Below, piece by piece: positions 25,369 through 35,977 of a DNA stretch of 64,000 nt. Source of the stretch: Holothuria scabra (Eukaryota; Echinodermata; Holothuroidea; Aspidochirotida; Holothuriidae); NCBI GenBank assembly GCA_037179385.1, contig CM074179.1, positions 68,095,806 to 68,159,805 on the forward strand. The letters run 5' to 3'. The notes beneath the pieces were generated by a model. That model was not told the DNA's origin. It saw nothing but the letters and a program-made list of their open reading frames with translations, and searched no databases. The translations under genes and the position numbers were made by a program. How positions within the stretch are numbered: the stretch's first letter is position 1; each line of letters begins with the position of its first letter.

Positions 25369-25611
25369 CCCTTTACCGTTGTTTGGGTCCTTTTGGACCC
25401 ATGCGGAGAGCTCGGCTGTCACGCATCTTTAATGTTTCACGCGGAGCTCGAAACTGCGAGTAGCTACCCGGCCACAACAGCGAGAGAGACAGTAGTTTAA
25501 GGTCACGGGGTCAATGGCCTACGGAAGTCGATGCGGGGCGGGCTACGTCCGCTTTTCCGCCCACTCCCGATCTGCGCAAATATGCCCCGATCGGAGCACA
25601 ACGGTAAAGGG
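25369..25611. mobile_element. piggyBac-type MITE (TTAA-flanked), copy 2
   Basis: This 243-bp element has the same 14-bp perfect terminal inverted repeats as 5976-6221 and is flanked by TTAA at 25365-25368 and 25612-25615. The interior matches copy 1 over its whole length apart from a few indels, for example near 25440-25470. The closeness of the copies suggests the family moved fairly recently. Confidence 0.85.
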
Positions 25612-25645
25612 TTAAGATAACTTTACCGCTTGTCTCATTACTCCC

Positions 25646-25684
25646 ACATGTAGATGCCCGTTCTTAAATAGGGCATCTACATGT
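25646..25684. repeat. 14-bp perfect inverted repeat
   Basis: ACATGTAGATGCCC, an 11-nt loop, then GGGCATCTACATGT. It begins 35 bp after the piggyBac-type MITE ends and lies at the left edge of segmental duplication copy 1. Confidence 0.75.
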
Positions 25685-26050
25685 AATATCAATGACACAT
25701 CGTCCTGCTACTTGAAGCGGATGAGGGACCAGATCTCGTGCAGGCGATCAAATGGGAACATTCTTGCGGTTGGTCACATTTTTTTTAAGTTGATCGCCTT
25801 TGAGGCGATAAACAAAGGAGGAAAACGGAGGGATCATACCCAAGGATCACAGAAGAGATCAGACTGATGTACGGAACGTACTTCCAAAATTAATGGGAAC
25901 GTCAGGTCTTTGTGCTTGCCGTGCTCTATGTGCATGCCGACACTGCATTGTTACCACTTTATGCAGTCAGGCTATGAAAGTAATAAGTAACTGTGTGAGT
26001 CATTGCAAACAACTGATTTCAGCAATTATTGTCTAAAAAGAATTGTAAAA

Positions 26051-26822
26051 CCAGAAAGCCAAAAGGCGTTGTTATTCCTTGCCACTGAAATGCCTTCTGT
26101 CTTTAAATTGACAGTGTTTGACAGATTTGTCTTTGCAATTTAGGCACGGAATGTCTAGAATTCATTTAATAAAGATCAAAATACACTTTAGCATGCTTAT
26201 AACCTACAGCTCTCAACAAGCACTGACTTCCAGTGACCCAAGATGACCTTTGACCTCAACCAAAAATAAAAGGGGTTTTTCGATTCTCTCACGACCTCTG
26301 AATACCTTATGTGACCTCTGGTCTGTACCAAAACATGAGGATTCTTATCGTGTTTACAAGTCATTTGAGAGGTATTTGTATTTTATCCTCTAGAGACCTC
26401 AAATAACCTTTGACCTGCACAAAAACAATAAGTAATATCCAAAAGATGAGAAGTGTCGGTCACTCCCATCTTGAGATATCTTGTTTACAAGCCACCTCTC
26501 GACGTTTTCGCACAATTTTACCACCAGTGAGCTCAAATGACCTCTCACCTCTAGCAAAACAATTGGATTCTTTTTCTAAACATAACAAATCTTTTTACCG
26601 ATAATGAAAAAAATCGGTCACTCCTATCTTGAGATATCATGTTTACAAGCCATTTTCGACGTTATCGCAACTTATTTTACCACTTGCGACCTCAAATGAC
26701 CTCTATAGGCTTCTTCCTCTCAAAATGACGAATCTTTATACCAAATATAAAAAGCGTTGGACATCCCTATTTTGAGATATTGTGTTTTAAAGCAAATTGT
26801 CACAAACACACGCACCAACTCA

Positions 26823-26862
<40 letters not shown>

Positions 26863-26910
26863 ACATCTCCATTGCATAGATTCGTTGTTTGCTTAAGGCA
26901 AGGAATCAAA
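26051..26910 (-). mobile_element. Helentron-associated (HINE/DINE-like) non-autonomous element, copy A
   Basis: Read on the minus strand it begins GATTCCTTGCC, passes a (TG)n microsatellite (the + strand CA tract near 26825-26858), then about four diverged tandem units, and ends with GGCAAGGAATAAC (the inverted match of its start), a GCC-TTTT-GGC hairpin and CTGG followed by T. Subterminal inverted repeats, a tandem core, a microsatellite and a 3' hairpin are the layout of Helentron-associated elements such as Drosophila INE-1. The + strand units carry GACCTCAAATGACCT and TTGTTTACAAGCC words. No Rep-helicase is present. A second copy, in the opposite orientation, is at 44685-45872. Confidence 0.6.
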
Positions 26911-28174
26911 GATGATGTTTGAATTTTATGTCATAAATAAAAATAAAATACAAAATATCTTCATTTAATTCTTAAAAATACTAGTCCTCAAATAGACCAA
27001 TATTGGAGCCAAATAACTACGGTTTACCTTACGACCCATATTAGCCATTGGGTAGGGAAAATAATCCAGTTCTACACAACCTGAGAAAAAAAAAACTGTG
27101 GATATTATTAGATTTCAAACGTCGGTTTAAGGTCGAGACTTAAAAGTATATCATATCACTGCAGTCCACGCCATCTCCAATAATGGCATGAGCTTGTGTT
27201 CAAAGTTTCAAAAAATTACAAATTAGTCTTTTGAGTTTCAGGTATGATGTGAAAACAGACCCAAGATTTTAGGCAATTTTGTAAATTAAGCAGTGTCGGT
27301 ATATAAAGACAAGTGTTAGGAAATAGTATTAGATATTGCCTAGCTGTGATACCACCTTTTTGATAGAGAAACCGAAATGAAGTGCCTCTGTTTAGGTTGC
27401 CTTGTTTAACTACCGAATTCTTTTTATCTTACAAAAGAAACAGAAAGTGATTGTTCCGTGTCTATGGAAATTTATCCCAATTTTTAATGTCATAACTGAA
27501 AATGTAAGGTAACATTGATAACTATAAAAAAGTAAAAACAATGAAGAACGAGAGAGGCGATCATATGGAATACCTTTTTCCACATGGTAGATCATTTCTG
27601 TTTCATAGAGGAACTAATCATAATAACATTCGCCTGATATTACCTTTAAAAGCTATCGAATTTTGTTTTCTCAAATAAGAAGAGAAAGGTAGTTGTATTC
27701 TCTTCCAATAAACTTTCCCCCAATTAGCAATTGCCAAGTTTAAATGGGATTAAACGCATATTTTATTTAGAAAAAGAAAAACCTTTGCGTTTATTTTTAA
27801 ATCATTTTCTCGGAATGACTGGAAAAAATGTCTATAATCGAAGGACAAGCAAATACTTTGTTGCCAATATTTAATTTCCGCAAAACGGTCATTGAATTTG
27901 CTACATATCAGTTTCATCATTGCGAAGAACGCTTTGTTGAAGGCAAAGCAATCGCCTTAAATAATTCAGTTAAATTAAGCACATTCCACTATTCTCTACT
28001 TATTCTGCCTCCAAGGGCGGATATAAAGAAATTTGTTTGGGGTGGAGGGCAAAACTTAACTTGCGCTCAAGACGTCCCACATAGTATCAGGGGATTTCGT
28101 GCAAAAAAAAAAAAAAAAAAAAGGGGGGGAAGGGACATGAGAAGTGGTGACTGCCTGCCAAAAATACTATCTAA

Positions 28175-28207
28175 GAGGAACGCCATCATCAGTTGGCGCG
28201 GAACGTA
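28175..28207 (+). repeat. GCGCCA..TGGCGC hairpin repeat, copy 2
   Basis: Diverged second copy of 1443-1475 (four differences in 33 bp). Confidence 0.55.
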
Positions 28208-28812
28208 CAGAAAACTTTGAAAAATCGCGACCTCACCATTTTAAATAAAAAGAAAAGGATCAAGTTGCAAAATGATCAGAAAATAACCAGATTAAATGTA
28301 GTGGCTTTTTTCATCCCAATGTGACATGTTATCATTTTTTGTTGCAAAGTAGAATCTCCATTGAAAAGAATAGACCAGAACCAATATACAATTTTAGTTA
28401 AATAAGCTAAAGACGAACATGTTCTAAGCACTCTGGTAAAGTTTGCATTTATTTCCTGTGTCCTCGAGATATTAGCAATTGAAGGTGACCCATTTTCTAC
28501 ATAAAGTAAACTTGAACCAAGCAGGTGAGATGTCATGTATTCATATTGATGGTCTTTGTTTTGTTTTTCATTTATTTTTAATCCCGCTGTTTGACCTTGA
28601 ATTGATTAGAGATATTATCTTGCCCTTTAGGCAAATTAGGTTTTTAAACTTCCATTGCTCGTGATGCACTTATGATAACAAGATTTCACAGTCAAGTTGT
28701 ATAAATATGGTTTAACATTTTACAGAAAAACAACTAAAAGTTGTCTTTCAATGTGAAGACATGACGTCACGCCTTCTTTCTGCAAGTTCACTCTTTGTAG
28801 AAAATATGAAGC

Positions 28813-28865
28813 GCTACCAGCACTAATAACAGTACTGATTCAGTACTGTTGTTGGTGCTGGTAGC
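28813..28865 (+). repeat. 24-bp stem-loop with only G-U irregularities
   Basis: GCTACCAGCACTAATAACAG... pairs with ...GTTGTTGGTGCTGGTAGC around a 5-nt loop. The two positions that differ from a perfect inverted repeat both give G-U pairs in + strand RNA, so an RNA of this strand would form an uninterrupted 24-bp stem. It could be a small MITE, the precursor of a small RNA, or the end structure of the surrounding insertion. There is no evidence of transcription. Confidence 0.6.
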
Positions 28866-29939
28866 TCTATCAGCACTTCTTTGCGGTCGGTGCAAGGCTA
28901 AAATTTTGGATCAATTACGAACCTTATCATTGACAATGAGGCAATAGTTTACATTCTTTTAGATAGTACATTACATTTGTATGAGATAGAAAGCTGGGAT
29001 GGTTGGCCCAGATTAAGAAAAAGGCTACTTTTTATTCATGACATATCGAATGACGTAATACTTGGAAAACTGCAGACCATGCTTCGGAAACGTTTGGGGG
29101 GAAAGTGCCTCCCTTTCCCCTATGGCGAGCCGCTAATGTGTATCATGTTATTTCAGGATTGAAAAATTTCAAATTCAAGGAAATCCAAGGGGATACTCTC
29201 CAAAAATTGGATTTGTTCAGAAACATCTTGCCACACTACGCTCAAGAGCCAGACATAAAAAAGTCCAAACTACCACACTACTCCAACCTGAAGGGGTGGG
29301 GTGCATTTTTACTTAAAATTTTGATTCTTCATAGAAAGTAGATGCATTACAAAACATCTTGAGTCTGTGGGAATGTTAGATTATAGTTTTCCACACGTTG
29401 GCTTTATGTGACACTCACTCTTCTTTTCAAACGTAAAAGAGTCATCGTTTTAAAAAGTAAATGAAATAAAATAATTTACTTGTTCTTTCCATCTGTACTG
29501 AGAGTGTTTTGATTACAGATTAGGCCAGGTGTACCTACCCCGAGGCTATAGGTTGAGACTGTGTATGGGTACAATTTTGAAGGGCGTAGGTACATAGAGA
29601 GGGGAATTGGAACAGTTTGGTATGGCACGCCAAAAGGCTCACCAAATATGATGTTCTAAAAAAACACGTTCATGTACTAAAATTACACGTTCATGTACCA
29701 AAAATATACGATGATGTACTAACTTCATAAGATCATGATGTAAATTTACACCATCATATACTAAAACCATTAGTTCATCATGTTAAATGTTACGATGTAC
29801 ATGTAAAAACACATGTTGTACATGTAAAAACGTAAGATAATCATGTTATTATTGCGTTTTCTGCGTGCCATGCTGAGTGAGCCTTTCGGCGTACCAGAAG
29901 TCCGCCAAAAGGCTCACCGACATACGATGATCATCTAAA

Positions 29940-30125
29940 CTCATGCGGTGTAGTAAAAGTGCAAGTTCATGTACTAACTGCTTACGATGATGTACAAATA
30001 TTGCATACGATCATGTACTGATTTCATACGATCATGTACTGATTTCATACGTTCATGTACTGTTTGCTTACGTTCATGTACTGAATTCATACGGTCATGT
30101 ACTAGATGTATACGTTCATGTACCG
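29940..30125. repeat. 21-bp tandem repeats in the left foldback arm
   Basis: About eight units of the type GATCATGTACTGATTTCATAC. Each is 21 bp, so open frames across it read as 7-residue repeats (minus strand MKSVHDR). The mirrored array in the right arm is at about 31560-31750. Confidence 0.75.
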
Positions 30126-31559
30126 GAGGGGCCCATGTGAGTATCGAATGGTTATAGGCCTCTGTCAATACTAAGGGCCAAAAGAATTTACGACCTGTGG
30201 AACTTTTGATTCGATTGGAAATTTCGATGGTAAATTGCATTTAATACACTGACATAAAGAGAACAAAAGGTTTTTTTCCTAATTTCCGTGACAGAAGATG
30301 GCTCAGGGACCTTACAGCCATGTTGATAGAGAAACTTATTTCAAGAACCGGAAGTACCGAATCATTACTGGGTCTGTTGGCGACGGGTAGGCCTGGACAT
30401 TCACTATACATGACAAGTTGAAGTATTAAGGGTCAAATTGCAGCATAGTAGTAGATCGAAATTTTTCGGCCCAGGGCCCCTTTGTGGGCAAAAAGGCACC
30501 GAACACCAAAAGAAACATTGAAGTGACACTCAGTAACCACTGCTTTCTTATTTATTATCATTATACAGACATGGTGTTCCAACTAGTATGGAAACTCCTA
30601 TAACCTAATTATTTTAGGTCCCAGAAGGCATTGATCCATGAAGAAATCATTTGGTAGCAAACCTGGGCCACTGCTTGTCGAAATTTACGGGATTTGCCAG
30701 ATACCATATGGGAAAAGACTGGGTCACTATGTTTAACCAACAAACCAGTTGCCCACATGTACCACATAGTATCCCATATAGGACATATGGAGAGGCCCAT
30801 ACGGGGTCCATATGAATATTGGGTGCAAATTTACATGCAACATAAAGTAAATTATATGGAACCCTAAAGTATCCTATATGAAAATATATAACCTAGGATG
30901 AAGCAATCTCCTACCAAGAAGATTTGGGAGATTAAAGTCAGCGTATTTGAAAGTGGGCCCAGGGCCGTGTATTGGGAAATTTAAAATGGAGTTATGATTC
31001 TTGCCACTAACGTAAAATGAACAGCAGCTTTGTATCCTTCCTCATATGCTTTACACCACGCATGCAACACTTTGCAATACTGAAGGATCTGCGGCACCCG
31101 GACCCAGGGACCTAAAACGGTTAGACTATACTGGTTTTCATACCAGCTATTACATTACATCTGTATAACGACAAAAAATAAGAACGCCTTTCGTGGGCCC
31201 TGGGCCCCAAAATTTCGATCTACCACTATGCTGCAATGCATTTTGACCCTTAATACTCAACTTGTCATGTCCAGAGAATGGCCAGGCCTACCCGTCGCCA
31301 ACAGACCCAATAATGATTCGGTACTTCCGGTTCTTGAACTAAGTTTCTCTATCAACAGGGCTTTAAGGCCCCTGGGTCATCTTCTGTCACGGAAATTAGG
31401 AAAAAACCTTTTGTTCTCTTTAGTGTATTAAATGCAATTTACCATCAAAATTTCCAATCGAATCAAAAGTTCCACAGGCCGTAGCTTCAAAATTAATTCT
31501 TTGGGCCCCTAGTATTGACAGAGGCCTATAACCATTCGATACCCACACGGGCCCCTCCG

Positions 31560-31750
31560 GTACATGAACGTATACATCTAGTACATGATCGTATGAATTC
31601 AGTACATGTACGTATGTAATCAGTACATGTACGTATGAAATCAGTACATGTACGTAAGCAAACAGTATATGAACGTATGAAATCAGTACATGATCGTATG
31701 AATTTTTTGTACATCATCGTAAGCAGTTAGTACATGAACGTGTACCTTTA
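31560..31750. repeat. 21-bp tandem repeats in the right foldback arm
   Basis: Inverted counterpart of 29940-30125. Here several units read ACATGTACGTATG where the left arm has GATCATG or GTTCATG, so the two arms have diverged or been separately homogenised. Confidence 0.7.
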
Positions 31751-32080
31751 CTACATCGTTTGTCGGTGGGCGTTTTTGCGGAATTCTGGTACGCCGAAAG
31801 GCTTACTCAGTATGGCATGCGAAAAGGGCAATAATAACATGATGATCTTACGTTTTTACATGTACAACATGTGGTTTAAGATATACAACGTGTGATTTTA
31901 CATGTACATCGTAACATTTAACATGATTAACTTATGGTTTTAGTACATGATTGTGTAAATTTACATCATGATCGTATGAAGTTAGTACATCATCGTATAT
32001 TTTTGGTATATGTAATTTTAGTACATGAACGTGTATTTTTAGAACATCATCATATTTGGTGAGCCTTTTGGCGTGCCATA

Positions 32081-33452
32081 GTTTTGTTGAAAGAATTAAG
32101 CCCTTTAGAGAGTTCGGCGTGATGTTTTGACCATATGCTCCCAGACACTGCAACGTCCTGTAAATTTGTACATACTTTGTCCCAACTGATTCCCGCAATT
32201 CCTATCATTACGGTCATGTCAGTGTACGTTGCTCTTTGATACTATTGTAGTACTATCAATTTATTGGCAAACAGTACATATAGTAGCCAAAAGAAAAGAG
32301 TGATTAGAATAGAAACAAAATTAATTGGACAGTGAAATTCTTTGAAATTAAAAACAAAACTCTTTGAATACCAAGCATATGGCTACACTCATCAATCACG
32401 GGAGGAAAGGTCGAAAGTAAAACAGTTTTACTCTTTTCCGATTCCGAATCCTTACAGGTAACCGATTATAAAAAAGAAGAAGAAGAAGAAGAAGAAGAAA
32501 AAAAAAAAAAAAACACAGGTATGAAAACTATACATCCATTAAGATGTCACAGGTCAAAGTCTATGGCAAAGAAGTTTATTTTCCCCAAACATCTTTTACA
32601 AAGTAAGTGTTTTGTAGAGAAAATCAATTAGTTATCCGTTTCTAATCAATTGCCTTAATGTGACCGGCAAATGTAGTTGTGGGTTACTAGCTGGTGTTCC
32701 TTACTCCATTCCTTGTAATGGCCACCAATCGCCTTCAAGTTAGCGGTAGGCTGTAGGGGCTATTTTTAATGTTTGGAGTCTTTCGTGTGACTCGGCCAGG
32801 AATCGAATTCTAAACATCTTAGGTGAATAAGGGAATTATTAAGCACGTGACCATTCAGTGTTAGCCAAACTGTCGCAATAAAAATCAAATAATTTCCATG
32901 ACAACACTTGCTTGCAGATAAGTTGGGTAAGTATCTTTAATGTTCGAAAAATGCAATTCCAAATTACAAAGTAAATTTGCTGTTCGATCGAAGCGTTCGA
33001 TTTTCATAAATGATTTCACAAAAGAAATGGCAAGCACAAACAAAAAAAAAAGGGACGCTGATTTGCAATCGTGGAATCCGAGCTTCTTCACAACCACATT
33101 CATTTGTAATATAGCAAATGGAATCAGTCCTGTAGAGAATGTCAGGGCAAAGTATTGAGATTAACGCCAAAGGCACGACTAAGAGACTGAAATGTTGTGG
33201 TACAACTTGAGAATGACCAGGCAATCAGATCCAGTCCAGAACCCCCACAGGAGATCAATTTGGAAGTGGGGATGCTCTCGTATCCCGGATGAGAGCTTGA
33301 TCATCCTTTCGGAGAGGATCAGACCGAAAACAGGCGATCAAGAAAACAGTGGGAACACAACCGGGGATCAAGTCGACCGGGCATCAACGATATAGCCTAC
33401 TTACGCAGCGCAGCTCCACACGCTACACAAACTTGTGTAAACCAACATGACC
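32081..33452. other. Unassigned DNA with GAA/poly-A tract
   Basis: No gene is supported. A (GAA)n tract running into poly-A lies at 32471-32514. GATCA words are frequent at 33225-33400. The overlapping ORFs on both strands near 32885-33224 have no recognisable domain. Confidence 0.4.
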
Positions 33453-35755
33453 TGTACATGTAATTTCAATGACAAAACTTCCTGTTACTTCAACTGGGGG
33501 AGGGGATCAGATCTCGTGCAATCGATGAATGGGAACCCTCTTGTGGTTGGTCACAAAAATTTTCCAGCTGATTGTGCTGAGGGCGATTTTCGTAGGGGGA
33601 TCGAGTGGGTACATGCTCAAGGACTTCAGAAGAGATCAGACCGATGTACGGAACGCGTTGCAAAAAAAGAAGAGAACATCAGGCCTTTGTGCTTGTGGTG
33701 CTTCATGTGCATTCCCACTCTGAATAGTTACTACGTTATGCAGTTAGCCTCTGACAGTAACAAGCAATGATGAGCATGCAATATCATGCAATGTTTTCGT
33801 TCTTTTTGAAGGGATTTCCGAAAATGCGGTGATGTCATCTCAAAAAAATTGGATCCTTTCGAAAGAAAATGTAGGCTTCTTTGTAAGGAAATTTTTAAAA
33901 TCAAGACTTATTGAAATATCTGCCCAGACTGATCCTAGTTTGTTCTCCGCTTAAAAAAGTTTTGTTACAGAAATGTTATCATGTACCCCTGCATCGATGC
34001 TTTTCGAAAAAATTAAAACGTTTTCGAAACTTTGTTTCCACTCTAGACAGTAACGAGGCTTTAATCAGAGCTCTAGAGAAAATTTGGAAGTGTATGAAAG
34101 ATTATTTAGAATAACTTCAATGCAGATACCCAGTTTTACTTAATCATTTCATATTACAAAAGGTGAATATTCGAATGACTTCATTTTCCAGATTCGGGGA
34201 GAGGCTATCCCTTAACTGGATAGTTGCGTCCCGTTTTCTCCTGTAGCTATGCCGCTGTATCCATGATTTATGAATTGAATTATCATTCTATGGCTATACA
34301 CTCAAGAATAATTTAAGAACATCCCCTTCCCAAATTGGAGGCCCGAGTCAAGTTCCCAAGTCATACCAGCACCTTTGAACATTGAACCTACTGCATTTTG
34401 AATAATAACTCAAATTAGCAATTGGGTAAGAAATTCAAAATAATCCAGTAGTCCTCAACCTGAGAAAAGAAAGCTGTGGATATTGTTAGATTTCACCGTC
34501 GATAAAAGGTCATGTCTTAAAAGTCTACCTTACCAATGCAGTCCACGCCATCTCCAAAAATGGTATGAGCAATTGTTCAAAATTTGAAAAGATCAGAAAA
34601 CAGCCTTTGGAAATTAAGGTATGATGTGAAAACAGACCCAAGATTTAAGGCAATTTTGTAAATAAAGCAGTGTCGATGTATACAGACAAGTGCAAGAAAA
34701 TAGAATTAGATATTTGCACAGCTGTGATACCACCTTTTGATAGAGAAACTGTTTAGATTACCTTTGTACACCTACTGAAGTTTTTTTTCTTACAAAAGAA
34801 ACAGAGAGTGGTTGTTCCGTGTCCATGGAAATTTATCCTCATTTTTAATGTCATAACTGAAAGTCTAAGGTTACATTGATAACCATAAAATAGTAAAAAC
34901 AATGACGAATGATAGAGGCAATTATATTGAATACTGTTTTCCACATGGCAGATCATTTCTGTTTAACAGAGGAACTAATCATAATAACATTCGCCTGGTA
35001 TTACCTTTAAAAGCTATCGAATTTTGTTTTCTCAAATTAGAAGAGGTAGGTGATTGTATTCTGTTCGAATAAACTTTCCCCCAATTTGCAGTTGCAAAGT
35101 TCAAATGAAATGAAACGTATGTTTTATTTAAAAAAAAGAAAAGCTTTTGCGTTCATTTTTGAATCATTTCGAGAGATAATTGGGAATAAATCTGTCTACA
35201 ATCGAAAGACAAGCAAATACTTTGTTGCCAATATTTAATTTCCGCATAACGGTCACTGAATTTGCTACTTACCAGTTACATCAACACGATGAATGTTATG
35301 TTAAGGGCAAAGCAATCGCCTTAAATCTTTCAGCAAAAGCAACCACATTCAATAATCTCTACTTATTCTGATTCCATTCGTATCATGCTTTTTCAGGATT
35401 TAAACATTGCACAATCAAGTTATCCAAGAGGATACTCTCCTAAATTTTGACTTTGTTCAGAAAAATATTGCCACACTACTCTCAAGAGCCAATCATAAAA
35501 CGGTACAAACCACCAAAGTAATCCAAACTTGGACGTGGGAAGGGGGTGGGTAAGGCTGCATTACCACTATAAACTTTGAATTGTCAAAGTAAGTAAATCC
35601 ATAACAAACCATCGTGAGTCATCGTGAGTGACAATGTTAGATTATAGTTCTCCACACGTTGGTTGTGTGTGACAGTATATATACTCACTATCCTTTTTTA
35701 ACGTATGAAAGTCATCGCTTGAAAAGGTAAAAGAAAATATTTTACTTGTTCATTA
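33453..35755 (+). repeat. Segmental duplication, copy 2
   Basis: Counterpart of 25676-29488 in the same orientation (block boundaries under copy 1). The stretch between blocks, 33776-34414, has no clear match in copy 1 and no gene. Lacking the Helentron-like insertion and the 1.1-kb insertion, copy 2 is probably nearer the ancestral arrangement. Nothing in it appears coding. Confidence 0.75.
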
Positions 35756-35974
35756 CACCCCGCTTCGAACAGAGTCATGCACGACGGACAAGGGAGGTGA
35801 CACCCTGGACTGATAAATGAGGTTACTGGTTTGAAGGCCTTTACGTTGGCCAGCCGTCAAATGATTTCCTACTGCGGAAGTACAACTATCTGGTGAAGTA
35901 GATGTCCATCCGCAGTTAACGCTCGATTTGGCAAGGCTTTTCTTTTTCGTAGAGTAGGGAGGACCTTGGAACAA
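35753..35974 (-). CDS. Possible terminal coding exon, unidentified
   Basis: On the minus strand an open frame of 74 codons begins right after an AG (ATTTTAG then TTGTTCCAAG) and ends in TAA close to 35753. Its base composition is nearer 50% GC than its surroundings and its codon use looks coding. The peptide is Ser/Thr-rich with a short basic patch (STKKKSLAKSS) and has no domain I recognise. There is no ATG at the start, consistent with an internal or last exon. No partner exon could be placed, and one end coincides with the edge of duplication copy 2. It may be a chance ORF. Confidence 0.25.
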   Translation of the reverse strand: MFQGPPYSTKKKSLAKSSVNCGWTSTSPDSCTSAVGNHLTAGQRKGLQTSNLIYQSRVSPPLSVVHDSVRSGV

Positions 35975-35977
35975 CTA

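Larger units (their letters stand above)
28008..29137. other. 1.13-kb insertion present only in duplication copy 1
   Basis: Flanking sequence is continuous in copy 2, which has only about 8 bp here, so this block is an insertion in copy 1 or a deletion from copy 2. It starts near CCAAGGGCGGATAT and ends near CCTATGGCGAGCCGC. It contains a long A-run with a G-run (28104-28130), the TGGCGC hairpin repeat at 28175-28207 and a strong hairpin at 28813-28865. Its GGGCGGAT start recalls hAT ends, but I found no matching inverted end or target duplication. Confidence 0.5.
25676..29488 (+). repeat. Segmental duplication, copy 1
   Basis: Three blocks align in the same order and orientation with copy 2 (33453-35755): 25676-25995 with 33453-33775, 27041-28007 with 34415-35370, and 29138-29488 with 35379-35755. 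Shared landmarks are the GATCAGA..GATGTACGGAACG block, the CAGTCCACGCCATCTCCAA block and the CCACACGTTGG block. Copy 1 has two extra pieces: the Helentron-like element at 26051-26910 and an insertion at 28008-29137. The copies have diverged with many substitutions and small indels. No conserved reading frame was found. Confidence 0.75.
29621..32080. mobile_element. Foldback (long inverted repeat) element
   Basis: Left arm 29621-30480 and right arm about 31195-32080 are inverted copies over their full length. The tips are TATGGCACGCCAAAAGGCTC and its complement. The arms contain a second, internal inverted pair (GAGCCTTTCGGCG...CGCCAAAAGGCTC near 29880-29920) and an array of 21-bp units such as CATACGATCATGTACTGATTT. 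The 0.7-kb spacer (30481-31194) has no recognisable gene. The flanks (GTTTGG left, GTTTTG right) could hold a degenerate target duplication. Long, internally repetitive inverted arms with little between them are typical of foldback elements. The ORFs inside the arms are heptapeptide read-throughs of the 21-bp repeat. Confidence 0.8.

Noticed and set aside
29940..30125. Regular 21-bp repeats resembling a CRISPR array
   Set aside because: Units are contiguous with no unique spacers, they are mirrored in the other arm of a foldback element, and the genome is eukaryotic.
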